The position numbers and the translations under genes are program-made. DNA of 64,000 nucleotides, from contig CAMZMU010000069.1 in assembly GCA_947311845.1 (NCBI GenBank), positions 11,320,351 to 11,384,350 of the forward strand. The letters are read 5' to 3'. Positions 21,870 to 33,700 of this stretch are shown here, in pieces. The notes under the pieces are model-generated. The model was given only the letters and a program-made list of their open reading frames with translations, made no database searches and had not been told where the DNA came from. Within the stretch, counting starts at the first letter, position 1. Each line of letters starts with the position of its first letter. The stretch comes from Poa pratensis. Lineage: Eukaryota > Streptophyta > Magnoliopsida > Poales > Poaceae.

Positions 21870-22688
21870 ACTATATTAAAGCTGTGCAAATCCGCGCGTT
21901 CTCCGCGAACGTCTACTGTAGATATCTACAGTAGCTACTGTAGAAAATCTACAGTGTTCACCAGCGCTCGATCCCGGACGTCCGCTGCCGATCGCACGGC
22001 TCAGAGAACGCATCCGTGACGGATTTGCAAAAAACCCCTTAACAAACCCAGAAAACAAACCCGCAGTCCATAGTTTCACGAGAACAAAACGCCTGCAAGG
22101 ACCTAACCGTGAATTCCGAAAACAACAGGGACTTTTTTGCAAAAACAACAGCAGAACACGGTCTCCCTCCTTCTTCCTCTCTCTCTCTCCCGCGACGCCG
22201 CCGCTCATCGCCGCCGCCTCGCACCTCTACGGCCAAATCCACGGCCACGGAGGGCTCCGCCGCGCCGCCCTCCACCTCCTCCCCGCGGATCGCGTCCTGG
22301 GGCGCAGCGGCCACACCGGGATCGACGCCGCCGTGCCGCTGGCCGCCGCCGCTTCCGCGCGTCGCCGGCGCCGTTCCGGCGACTTAGGATAGGCGGCGCC
22401 GCCAGCTACGGACGCCCTGCGTCCGTGCGCGTCGTTCGCGCCCAGGCTCGCGTCCTGGAACGCAGCGGCGCGCCGCCGGCGAGCTCCGCCCCGCCGCGGC
22501 AGAGCCCAGACGCCGATGACGCCAGCGTGACGTCGCGGCTGGGGTGGGCCAGCCAGCTGGGCCGCTGTTGGGTCGGGCTGGCTGCTGCCAGCTCGGCCCT
22601 TTCTTCTTTTTTTTTACCCCTTTGTTTGCCCCTGCTTCTTTCTAAACTCTGAAATTTTATTAAATTTAAAAATGCAGGGTTCTCCCAA

Positions 22689-22690
<2 letters not shown>
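21870..22690. other. GC-rich block, possibly the head of a Helitron-like element
   Basis: The phrase GATTTGCAAAAAA.CCC...AACCCGCAGTCCA at 22,021-22,070 recurs inside the short Helitron at 15,800-15,850, and ACTATATTAAAGC at 21,870 resembles a degenerate Helitron start. The plus-strand frames at 22,109-22,650 are Pro/Arg/Ala-rich composition effects. No 3' Helitron end was found to the right. Confidence 0.35.
21912..21958. repeat. Nested CTGTAGAT/ATCTACAG inverted repeats
   Basis: Contains the perfect palindrome CTGTAGATATCTACAG followed by AGCTACTGTAGAAAATCTACAG, giving alternative hairpins within 47 bases. Confidence 0.85.

Positions 22691-22693
<3 letters not shown>

Positions 22694-22729
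<36 letters not shown>
22694..22729. repeat. (AT)18 microsatellite
   Basis: Perfect AT run marking the change from GC-rich to AT-rich sequence. Confidence 0.9.
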
Positions 22730-22733
<4 letters not shown>

Positions 22734-25700
22734 AACTAAACAAATCTTGACTCACAAAATTCCAAATTTGAATTTTCCACACAACAGTATCTTAAAGACC
22801 GAAATTTAATTAACATTAAAGTCCAAAATTTCTCCTAAATTTCATTACATACAAAACTAAACAATTTTTGACACGCATATTCCCAAACTTGAATTTTCCA
22901 TACCACGATGTTCTCAAAAAAATTTAAACAAATTTTAAATTAGGAAAGGTGTAATTGGTCAAGATGCAAACATTTTCTAAATTTCAGTACATTTCAATGT
23001 GGACACCTTCGCGTCAGTCAGAAAAGTATAAATTTCAAAGTCCCCTTTCAAAATACTCAATTCATAACAATTTCTAACAAATTATAAAAAAACAAAAGAT
23101 ACTCATTACATATACTTTGGAACCTTCTCCGAAATATTTCAAACCTTCAAAATTCCAAATAATACAGACCGTTTTATGTAAACAAATTCAAAGAAATGAC
23201 AAGTGTTACAAAATCAAACTCTTTATATCTACCCATCATAGACAAAATGTCAACAACATTTCAGAATGATAAAAAAAAAAGAGCCAACTTTTTGTAGCAG
23301 AATGCAAACATATTTGAACATTTCAAATTGGTAAACTATCAAAGACAAACTACATACATTTCCTCTTATTATGTGAAGTTAAAATTAATATATACTCACG
23401 CAATGCATTTCCTTTACTTATGTAGTTCAATCAAATGCTTATTGCAACATAAATACACATTCCACCAAAACAATTAGCTGACTATTCGAACTACCCTAAA
23501 ATACATCAAGATCCCCATAAAAAAGTGCTTACTACTCTAGAATATATCAACATGCTCAGATAAACAAATGCTAAAAATGTATGGAGAAAAACAAACATGT
23601 TTTAATATTTTCAACTGGCGAATATTCGGATAAAATTTAATTGCACTTCCTCTAATTACATGGAGTTAAACATATTAATTGCTCACACAATGCATTTCCT
23701 CTAATTGTGAACTCAAATTAAACATTTCAAATCGGTAACTATTTACAAGTAATATGCACCACTTCTATTTATATGTACTCTCCAATTTAAAAAACTTCTC
23801 TAATTATGAAATTCAATTGAATAAATGTGTATCCCCACAGATCGACTTCAATTGAATAAACGTGTATCCCCACGGATCAATTTCAAATGACTATTGACAA
23901 GAAAATAGAAACATTTTCCAAACATTTCTATTTGAAATGTACCAACATGCTCACAAAAAAAATGTGAACTATTTGAGTCAGCATATAAACATATTCAGAC
24001 ATTTCAAGTTGTCTAATATTTGGAAAACATCCAAATGCACTTCCTCAAATTACATAGTTTTTTTTTTTGCACATTCCAATTTGCTTAAGAATTTGACACA
24101 CTCTAAAATATATCAACATGCTCACAAAATTAAATGGCAACTATTTTTTGCCAGAATACAAACAACTTCCAACATTCCAAATTGCTTAATATTGGAAAAA
24201 GCATCCAAATGCACTTCTTCATATTACATGTATTTCAATTTAATAAATACTCATACCGTGCATTATCTAACTACGTAGTTAAAATGAAAATTTATGGCGA
24301 AATAATAAAAAAAAATAAACAATTTAAATCGCTGCATACTTGGAGATACTCTACAGATCAAATTTCAATGGATTTTGCCATTTCGAACTACAACAAATAC
24401 ATATTCTCTAACTATGAAGTCATTTTACAAATTTATGAAAAAAATACAAACTAACAAGTGTCCACAGAATTCAGTAAAGACGCGCCGTGCCAACGCCACA
24501 AAAATCTACACTATATGCACGAAAACAATTTAATTCGGCCAAAATTTAAAAATACGGAAAGAAAAACACTTGCTCCAATTATATGGACAAATAGATGGAG
24601 TTGAATTTCACAAAACAAACTCCCTAATTATGAAATTCAGTTTGACAAATGATCTTTCGCACCCATTATGGACTTAGATTACAAATTGACAAACAGACAT
24701 AAACATTTTCAAACCTTCCAACTTGCTTTAAGATTGGACATACTCTACGATATATCATATTTTTTTCTTTTCAAAAACAATTTGGGTAACTGTTAAATTT
24801 CCGACATGTGGGCCTACCCTATTTAAGCAGATTAGAAACAAAAATTGTAGAGGTAAACTTCTTCTTCCAAAAATCAAAACGTTTAAATATAAACACCTTT
24901 TGAGCATGTACATTTCCAAAAACAAAGTTTCTTCCCCAAGTATTCACAAATATAGCAAATATATGAACACTAACACAGAAAACTCCCTACCTCTAATTAC
25001 GTGGAGTTACATATATTAAATGCTCACATAATGCACTTCCTCTAGCTGTGATCTCAAATTAAACATTTTAAATTGGTAAATATTTAGAAATAATATGCAC
25101 TCCCTCTAATTACATGAAATTCAACTGAATAAATGTGCGTTTCCCACAGATGGACTTCAACTATCTACTGATAAAAAAATAGAAACATTTTCCAACCATT
25201 TCGGTTTTATATGTGCCAACATGCTCACAAAAAAATAAATGTGAACTATTTAAGTCAACACAGCAGCATTTTCAGACATTTCCAATTGCTTAATATTCCG
25301 ATATTCCACAAAATATAACACAAATGCCAAAAAAAAAACAACTAACTACTGACAAAAAAATAGAAACATTTTCCAACCATTTGGATTTTACATGTACCAA
25401 CATGCTCACAAAAAAAAGTGAACTATTTAAGTCAACGTACCAACATTTTCAGACATTTCCAATTGCTTAATATTCTGATGGTCCACAAAAATATAACGCA
25501 AATGCTCAAAAAAATACTCATCTCAAATTACAAAAATATTACAACATTTCATTTTGGCCAATATTTCAACACCATACGAACGAACATTCCGCAAATGTAG
25601 GATCAAATTCAAATGGATTTTCCTGATTTCACTTAAAAATTGACGTCGAAACGCAAACATGATTAACCATTTCGATCCACTGAATATTTGAATAATGTAT

Positions 25701-25840
25701 TTCAATCCACTGAATATTTGAATATTATATACAATATATCCGAAATGCAAAAAAAAATACTACCTATTCATGACAGAATAAAAACATGTTCCAACATACC
25801 AATTTAGCTAACATTTTAGTTAACAAAAAATATATATACT
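22730..25840. repeat. 3.1-kb AT-rich block of imperfect repeats
   Basis: The same phrases (AGAAACATTTTCCAACCATTT, CAACATGCTCACAAAAAAA, GTGAACTATTTAAGTCAAC, TTCAGACATTTCCAATTGC) return at 23,896, 25,170 and 25,351; the last two starts are 181 bases apart. No coding sequence. It resembles the interior of a large non-coding transposon. Confidence 0.7.
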
Positions 25841-25891
25841 TAAAAAAACATCAAGGACGGCACGCCAAATTCAACTAGTATGTTGTAAAGA

Positions 25892-25951
25892 GATTCGAAC
25901 TCAAGACCTAGAGAAGGAAAGCACCGAGCACACAGTCGAACCACTAGGCTA
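25892..25951 (-). mobile_element. tRNA-like head of a possible SINE
   Basis: On the minus strand TAGCCTAGTGG (25,951-25,941) fits an RNA polymerase III A box and GAGTTCGAATC (25,902-25,892) fits a B box, about 39 bases apart. To the left the sequence ends in a T-rich run near 25,843. A tRNA-derived SINE is the likely reading; its ends and any target duplication are not established. Confidence 0.45.
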
Positions 25952-26154
25952 GCACAAACTATGTGTACCAAAGATATCCCGAAGCCCATATATCCTATAC
26001 CACCTAAGAAGAAAAAAACCATGGCACCCTCGGCCGGGGCGCCGTACTTGCTTTTTGTGGGCCTCCTTGGACGTGGCGAGGACAACGACGTCTTGATCCG
26101 CGGCGTTGTATAGAAGAGCATGGCGCCCCGGGGCGGGCGCCGTGGAAAAGGGTT

Positions 26155-26685
26155 AGATCGAAGCATCCAACTGGTGTGACCAGGGGCAGCCGCTGTGCTT
26201 GGAGCCATTGTGAATTCGCCGTCTCGCACGCCGGTCGCCGGCGACTGACTGACCTCGCCGGTCACGGTCAATTCGGCTTACTCCGAAACTACAAGATCTT
26301 CACACGTTTTAGAACAGGCCGTTTGTAATATCATACTCCGTACATGCTTGTATGATACTCAGATACTGTACGTGAGACTCTGCATATTTTACCACCGGGA
26401 ATTCGAATTCAGCTCGACATGCGTCCGATTCGAGCTCGGGTGGTCAACGGCACGGTGATTAATTAACCCAGAAGTGGACATGAAAACGACAACAGTGTGG
26501 TAAAACCTCGTCCTACTGGCAGTCCGTTGCACTCGTAAATTATACTGCACGTTATATTTGTCGTCTGTGGTTTCAGTCCGGGTGGTCCGTGAGATACCGT
26601 GCAATGCATTGATGGCCTATAAATAAAGACACCAGGACATCGTCCCTACTCATAATAATTTTAAAAATATTTCATCATCAAAGGT
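26155..26685. repeat. Paralogous segment, copy 2, left part
   Basis: Starts at GATCGAAGCATCCAACTGG and follows copy 1 to ATAATTTTAAAAA.ATTTCA...AAAGG, where a MITE is inserted. It resumes at 30,627 and again at 36,757. Confidence 0.9.
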
Positions 26686-26711
26686 TAGCCATAGTGGGAA
26701 GTATCATACAC

Positions 26712-27067
26712 TAGTATCATACATATGATACTAGTATAGGTTACTACTTTCATAGTGAGTTGTAACATATATGTGGTATCATATAACAGTGTATTTATTA
26801 GCATGCACACTCATCTTGTCTTGGAATCTGTTATGTTACGATATCTACTCCCTCCATTCCGGTTTATAGGATACATTTGACAAATCTCTGAGACCTAGGT
26901 GAATGGAGATTGGTAATGCAAAATCTATCTTCCCAATATTTCATCCAATTATCACTCTCATATTTAATACCAACATTAATTATGGAAAGGCCAAACCCAA
27001 TCGATTTTCATATTGTTCTTGGGAAATGCCAAAACCCAACATTAACTGCTCTTAGTTAATACTAATT
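26712..27067. repeat. Left copy of a 356-bp duplication flanking the LINE
   Basis: Runs from TAGTATCATACATATGATAC to TTAATACTAATT and matches 30,101-30,456 base for base in length, with roughly ten substitutions. It includes the first 220 bases of a Stowaway MITE starting at 26,848. Confidence 0.9.
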
Positions 27068-30000
27068 TTCTGGCACCGGACGCCGACGCTATACTAAATA
27101 TTCCCCTAAGGGCGGCGGGTGGAGAGGATTTCCTGGCTTGGGATTTGGAAAGGACGGGTGTCCACTCTGTAAAATCGGCTTACCGAGCTCTCATGATTCA
27201 GAGCTCTCATGATTCAGAAAGAGTTTGTAACTCTAGAAGAAGGGTCGGTGGCAGAAACTTCATCGGCAAACACACAGATGTGGACAACGTTGTGGAAACT
27301 AAAGGTGGTACCGAAAGTACGTATTTTCTGGTGGCGAGTATTGAGAGGTATTTTACCTGATGCTACCACGCTGAAGCACCGGCATATTAAGGAGCTGGGG
27401 CGCTGTGATATTTGCATGGCAACAGACGAGGATCTGAGACATGCTTTGATCACATGTTCTCATGCACAGGTTTTTTGGAGAGAAGCGAAGGAGCGCTTGG
27501 AAGTTATTCTTCCAAAATTACATCCGATGACTTCACTCGTGGAAATAGGGCCTTTAGTCCCGGGTGGTAGAGTCCTTTGGGACCGGATGGACATCCGGTA
27601 CATGCCAACCGGGACTAGAGGCATCCACCCTTTAGTCCCGGGTGAGTTACGACCCGGTACTAAAGGTGCTTCACGTGGCTATCGTCTAGCTGCTGGGCCG
27701 GAGGACCTTTAGTCCCGGGTGGTGTTACCACCCGGGACTAAAGGTTACCAACCCGGAAAAAAAAGAATTCTGATTCTTTTTTTAGTCTCGTGTTATTTTA
27801 ATTCTATTCCGAAACTTTTCACTTAGCCACTCATTCAATCTCGAATTATACAATTAATCTTAGGTCAAAGTAATTGTTCTGGTCAAACTTCTCATTGGGT
27901 CACCCATCCTCAGACTGCTCTAGTCCCAGCATGCTTAACTTTTGAGTTCCTTTCATGTTAGCTTCCAAATGAGAAATGAGAACTTACTGATATTAGTATC
28001 TTATCAATTATATTAACCCCTCGGTTACGATGTTACACCTTTTTATTGTTTAAATTTTAAAACTTTGTTTGAATAAGTAATAATGATTATGTAATAGTAT
28101 ATCTTGAATAAATAATAATAAAATGAATTTTACTTTATATTTTTACATTTAATATGGAAGAATTCATATCTTTAAATCCGGAAATCAAAATTTGACAAAT
28201 AAAATGTCCAAGTTGATTAGAAAAATGAGAGGAATTCAAATGTGCTATACATATCATCTTTTGCATCACAGAAATATTGATAGTTAGAAAATTTGACCTC
28301 TTTCGATGAATAGTCATGGCGGCCATTTTGATCTTTTTTAAACAAAATCAAATAAAGTGAATACCCCCTAAAAAGGTATCCTATAGCATGGTTGTGTTAG
28401 GTTAGGACATAGGAACATAAAAAATTAAGATCCATTCAAATCTTGCAAAGATTCCCTCCGTTCATCCGAAGTGGGAATTTTTAGCTATAAGTGCACAAAC
28501 TTACTAGAGAGAAAGTAAAGCCGGTGAAGCCGGTCACACACCGGAGTAGGATATTAGACATTTACAACACCCAAACAATTATATACATATGATATGGAAC
28601 CAGCTAGATTTTGGTGCGGTTTCCAACACTCCGGAGCCCCGCTTCAGTGAAACCCTAGACCTCTTCGATAAGAGTTATGGTGGTCATTTTGACCGCTTTT
28701 TGAAAACAATCAAATAAATTAAAAAACCTCTAAAAAAAGATATGGTGCAAAATGACACCCATATAATTTCACAAAGAGTAATCCACAATTTATGAATATC
28801 CTCAATTATTAGGATTTCTTGATTTCAACATAATTTTGTCTAGTTAAATGAGTTTGTGCTGATTTTTCGAAAGTAATTTATCCTATTTAAATGAGTTCTT
28901 GTGATGTAAAAGATTATATAATTGTTAAATTTGGATTCCTCTCATTTTTCTAATCGATTTAGACATTTTATGTGTTCAATTTTGATTTACGGATTTAAAG
29001 ATATGAATTATTTCATGTTAAACGAGCAGGGGCGATGCAATATATATGCAGAGGACTGGTCTCGTGGGGGAAGAGCATTGGTTCCCGAGTTGTACCACGA
29101 CCCGGGACAAAAGCTACACCTCTAGTCCCGGGTTGTAATACAACCCGGGACTAGAGGTTCTCGCGTGGCCCACGCCCTGCGGCAGCCCTGCCACGCGCCT
29201 TTAGTCCCGGGTCGTAATACGACCCGGGACTAGAGCCCCCTCACGACCCGGGACCAGTAGAATTTTTTTGACCCTGGACTAGTGCCCCCCTCTAGTCTCG
29301 GGTCGTAAGACACCCGGGACTAGAGACAAAATCGGCCCTAGACTAAAGGTCTCGTTTCTAGTAGTGCTTGGACAAAGGACATTCTGATGGGTGATATTGT
29401 TCCCAAGGATGATAAGTGTATTATTATTTCCATCATGCATGCAATCTGGTCATCAAGAAATAAATGGCATCATGACCAGGAGGCATATGATCCGAAGCAA
29501 GCAATCAAATATGTTCAGGAGACATTGGCATTGATGGAATTAACGGCATGCACGAGGAAACTGGTGCAGGGCCAATGCTGGAGGCCCCCTGACCCAGGTT
29601 GGGTCAAAATTAACACCGATGGAGCCCTAGCGGTTGATATTTACACAGGAGGTGCGGGAGGTGTGGCGCGATCACACCTCGAAGTGTTGGGTGCCTGGTG
29701 TAAACCGCTCCATGGAGTGACTGATGCCTTCATAGCGGATTTGTTAGCAGTGCGAGAAGGTGCAATATTTGCCCAGCTGAGGGGATTCTCGCATGTTGTC
29801 ATAGAGACGGATTGTTTAGAGGTCGTTAACCTCTGGTCGTCGCGCGGTGATGGCAGGTCCATTGCCGAGCCTATTCTGAAGGAAGTGGAGGAGTTATCTT
29901 CGGTGTTTGCGTCTTTTTCAGTTAAGCATGTTAATCGTTTGAATAACAATCTGGCACATTTGTGTGCGAGGCGTGCTTGTACGCTTGATAGAACTGAGAG

Positions 30001-30100
30001 TTGGCTTGAGTCAAGCCCAGATTTTTTGGTTTCTAGTTTGCTGGTTGATTGTAAGAACCTTCTGGTTAAGTAATAAAGCTCCTGAGTTTCATGCAAAAAA
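27068..30100 (+). mobile_element. 5'-truncated LINE (L1) with RNase H, split by a CACTA MITE
   Basis: Without the MITE the insert is about 1.2 kb. Frame 1 reads LAWDLERTGVHSVKSAYRAL, the usual lead into the reverse-transcriptase zinc-binding domain, then after a shift KVVPKVRIFWWRVLRGILP and the finger CDICMATDEDLRHALITC. After the MITE the frame continues through WSSRNKWHHD into an RNase H domain (29,600-30,070) with NTDGA, a Glu in AVREGA, ETDC and the NNNLAHLCARRA tail, stopping at 30,073. Plant L1 elements are known to carry an added RNase H of this type. The 3' end is ATGCAAAAAA at 30,091-30,100, a short A tail, immediately followed by the second copy of the 356-bp flank. The catalytic polymerase domain is missing, so it is a dead insertion. 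Confidence 0.85.
27534..29366. mobile_element. Non-autonomous CACTA element, TSD CTT
   Basis: Inverted ends CACTCGTGGAAATAGGGCC (27,534) and, on the other strand, CACTACTAGAAACGAGACC (29,366) are flanked by CTT at 27,531-27,533 and 29,367-29,369, the three-base duplication of CACTA elements. Both subterminal regions are full of CTTTAGTCCCGGGT and its complement. No transposase. Removing it rejoins the LINE reading frame (PMTS to WTKDI). Confidence 0.9.
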
Positions 30101-30456
30101 TAGTATCATACATATGATACTAGTCTATGTTACTACTTTCATAGTGAGTAGTAACATATATGTGGTATCATATAACAGTGTATTTATTAGCATGCACACT
30201 CATCTTGTCTTGGAATCCGTTATGTTACGGTATCTACTCCCTCCATTCCGGTTTATAGGATACATTTGACAAATCTCTGGGACCTAGGTGAATGGAGATT
30301 GGTAATGCAAAATCTATCTTCCCAATATTTCATCCAATTATTACTCTCATATTTAATGCCAACATTAATTATGGAAAGGCCAAACCCAATCGATTTTCAT
30401 ATTGTTCTTGGGAAATGCCAAAACCCAACATTAACTGCTCTTAGTTAATACTAATT
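30101..30456. repeat. Right copy of the 356-bp duplication flanking the LINE
   Basis: See 26,712-27,067. This copy is continuous with the remaining right half of the Stowaway MITE and of the outer MITE. Confidence 0.9.
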
Positions 30457-30518
30457 GTTGTTTATTCTTGGAAAAATCTGGTTTTGGAATTGCATCCCAT
30501 AAACTGGAATGGAGGGAG
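30237..30518. mobile_element. Stowaway MITE, complete copy
   Basis: CTCCCTCCATTCCGGTTTAT at the left and ATAAACTGGAATGGAGGGAG at the right are inverted repeats, flanked by TA on both sides (30,235-30,236; 30,519-30,520). It sits inside the outer MITE and was the target of the LINE. Confidence 0.9.
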
Positions 30519-30715
30519 TACCTATGATACCACCATCACCTCTGTCATCATTAATTGCAGTGATACGTAATCTTTTTTGCCAACGTGGCATGCATGATAC
30601 TACCTATGATACTCCCACTATGGCTAGTCTAAGAATTGAGTTCAGAAGATTTGTTCGTTGACAACCGGTGCGACGGTTGCGTAATTGCGCCCACCAAAAA
30701 GGGCCGCATGGTGCC

Positions 30716-33700
30716 TGATGGCTACGTGTTGGTGAACCCCAAGAGGAAGGTTATGATGTAGACAGCAGAAGTTTTCCCTTGAATAATCTACCCAAGGTTA
30801 TCAATCCAGTAGGACTTGACGATCTATCGGAAGGTTGTTGATGTTGACCCCCTGGCGCTAGGGAGCTTGCACCAACGTGGAATCTGCACAGACACAAACC
30901 AGAACTTTGCCCAACACGAAACAGAGAGGTTGTCAATCTCTCCGGTCTTGCAGAAACAAAGAGTTAAACGTATGGTGTGGAAAACAGCAGGAAAAACAGC
31001 AAGTAACAGGAAACAGATGATTGCAGCAGGTTGTGTAAACAGTATGAGGAAATTGGACCAGGGTCCACAGTTCACTAGTGGTGTCTCTCTCAGAACAGAT
31101 AACTAGCATGTTGGGTAAACAAATTACAGCTGGGCAATTGACAAATAGAGAGGGCATAACAATGCAATACATGCCAAGATGTCTACTATGAAATCTAGTT
31201 GGGCATTACAACAAAGTACATAGACCGTTATTCCAACGCATCTATGCCTAAATAATCCACCTTCAAGGCAGCATCCGCATCCATTCAGTATTAAGTTGCT
31301 AACAACAGATTATTGCATGAAGTAAAGTGTGTAATGTAATCAATACAAGTGCCCTTGGACACTGCACCAATGTTTTATCCCTAGTAGCAACAGCACATCT
31401 ACCATCTTAGACCTTTCTGTCACTGATCCAGATATCTAGAGACTGAACCCACTATCGAGCATAAATACCCCCTCTTGGAGTCACAAGCATCTACTTGGCC
31501 AAAGCATCTACTAGCAACGGAGAGCATGCAAGATCAAGAGCACATAGATAAACAACTTGAATAAACATGGTATCAATATTCATCGGATCCCAGCAAACAC
31601 AACATCTAGCATTACAATAAGATGATCTTGATCATGTTAGGCAGCTCACAAGATCTAAACATGGAGGCACAAGGTAGAGAGACAACCATCTAGCTACTGC
31701 TATGGACCCGTAGTCCAGGGGTGGACTACTCACGCATCACTCCGGAGGCAGGCATGGTGATGTAGAGCCCTCCGGTGATGATCTCCCCTCCGGCAGGGTG
31801 CCGGGAAGAGCTTCAGAACTCCTCCGATCTGAGATTGACGATGACGGCCGCGACGGAACTTTTCGTGGAATATGATCGACCGTAATAGGGTTTTCGCGTC
31901 GCGGAGAATATATAGGCGAAGAGGCGGCGTCGGTGGCCGAGGGGGGCCACCACGCCATAGGGGGCGCGGGCCCACCCTGGGCCGCGCCCTAGTGTGGCGT
32001 GGCCCCCTGGTGGGTCTGCTCCGACTCCCCTTTGGACTCCGTGATCTCCTCGTGATATTATTGACGATGTCTTTTGTTTCGTCCAATTCCGAGAATATTT
32101 CCTTAATAGATTTTCTGAAACCAAAAACAGCAGAAAACAGGGAACTGGCACTGTGGCATCTTGTTAATAGGTTAGTCCCAGAAAATGCATAAAAATGATA
32201 TAAAGTGTAACCAAAACATGTAGCAATTGATATAATAACAGCATGGAACATCAAAAATTATAGATACGTTTGAGACGTATCAAGCATCCCCAAGCTTAGT
32301 TCCTGCTCGTCCTCGAGTAGGTAAACGATAAAAACAGATAATTTTTGAAGTGACATGCTACCAACACAATCTTTGATCAAATAACAATGTAATGCACATG
32401 ATCTGAATGAAGTGATCCAAGCCAATGGTCTATAGTTTGCAAGCAAGTAAATAAAGAGTAAACATAAGTGATCACACAAGTGCAAACTTTCATGAATAAC
32501 ACTATAAAACATTTAGAGATATAATAGTCTAACATAATAGTTAGCTCACAGCAGCAATAATTCTCAACATGAAAGTGTTTGTATCAACACAAAGGAAGAT
32601 AATAGCTTCAGCTTTTGCTTCAACTTTCAACATGTATATCATATAGATAATGTCAATGCAAAGAATATGATCAACCAAACACAAAGTTATGTAAAAACTG
32701 TTATACTGGAGTTGACAATGATGTTTGCTTAAGTAGACAGAAAGAAGTGGGAAAACTGACTCAACATAAAAGTAAAAGAATGGCCCTTCGCAGAGGGAAG
32801 CAGGGATTAACATCATGTGCTAGAGCTGTAGTTCCCGAAGGCATATAGAGAGCATAAAATATTGTTTTGTAAGGTAATGGTGTATACAGGTGTCAACAAA
32901 TCAAATAGCAGGTACTTGTCATCTTCCATGGCTAACTAACTTTTAGAGCGGTTCCGAGAGTTTTTAGGACTGCACTTGTAACAAGCACTTATTGGTGACA
33001 CTCCTCCCAACCATTTACTTTCCACAAACCATGGCTAACCGAATCCTCGGGTGCCCACCAACATTCACCATGGAGGAGTGTCTATTTATTTATTTATAGG
33101 GTGGACTAACCAGCTCTTTAATGCAAAATAAAAGGTGGAGAAGCAGATGAAGCTGCCAATCCTTGTAAATTAATTAGCATGGAAGATGACAAATCTCACT
33201 ACTACGTCCTTATGAGCTTTTCAAGTAGTGACACAAAAAGGATAATTGTTTTGAGTAGTTAGTAGATAGCACATGAAGAAATTTACTTGGAATGGTGAAA
33301 ACACCACATAATAGGTAGGTATGGTGGACACAGGTGGCATGGATTTGGCTCAAGGTTTTGGATGTACAAGAAGCATTCCCTCTTAGTACAGAGTTTAGGC
33401 TAGCAAGGTTATTATAAGCAAACATCATTATCAACTGGAATAGCAAGAGTGTACATAAAACACAAGGTTTGACGAACCATAGACTCCCACTGTCTTCCTT
33501 GTTAACACATAGCCTTCATCCAAAAATTATCTAGACTACTATGGACTTCCAATTATGCAACAGATTATTATAGCAGAAAATCCTTATAGTAGTTCTTCAT
33601 TAATAGCCATTACTTACATGATGCACAAGCTTAAACATTAATTACTTGACAGCTCAAAACAATTGGCAAGCATCAAATTACTCAAGACAACGATCTAAAA

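Larger units (their letters stand above)
26686..30626. mobile_element. MITE with TAGCCATAGTGGGA ends, hosting nested insertions
   Basis: Terminal inverted repeats TAGCCATAGTGGGA (left) and its complement TCCCACTATGGCTA (right), both followed inside by GTATCATA. Copy 1 of the paralogous segment (18,610-18,640) lacks it and gives the empty site. Inside are a Stowaway MITE, a LINE and a CACTA MITE. Superfamily is uncertain; TTA and TAG next to the ends would suit a Harbinger-like origin. Confidence 0.7.

Noticed and set aside
22109..22652. Pro/Arg-rich plus-strand frames
   Set aside because: Composition effect; no start context or domain.
22730..25840. CRISPR-like array
   Set aside because: The repeats are imperfect, about 180 bp apart and AT-rich in a plant genome; no short identical repeats with uniform spacers.
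25892..25951. Functional tRNA gene
   Set aside because: Only the A and B boxes match; no cloverleaf stems or acceptor end could be drawn.
31730..32254. 174-residue minus-strand frame, repeated at 36,204-36,728
   Set aside because: Same frame in both LTRs of element A1; it is transcribed LTR sequence, not a gene.
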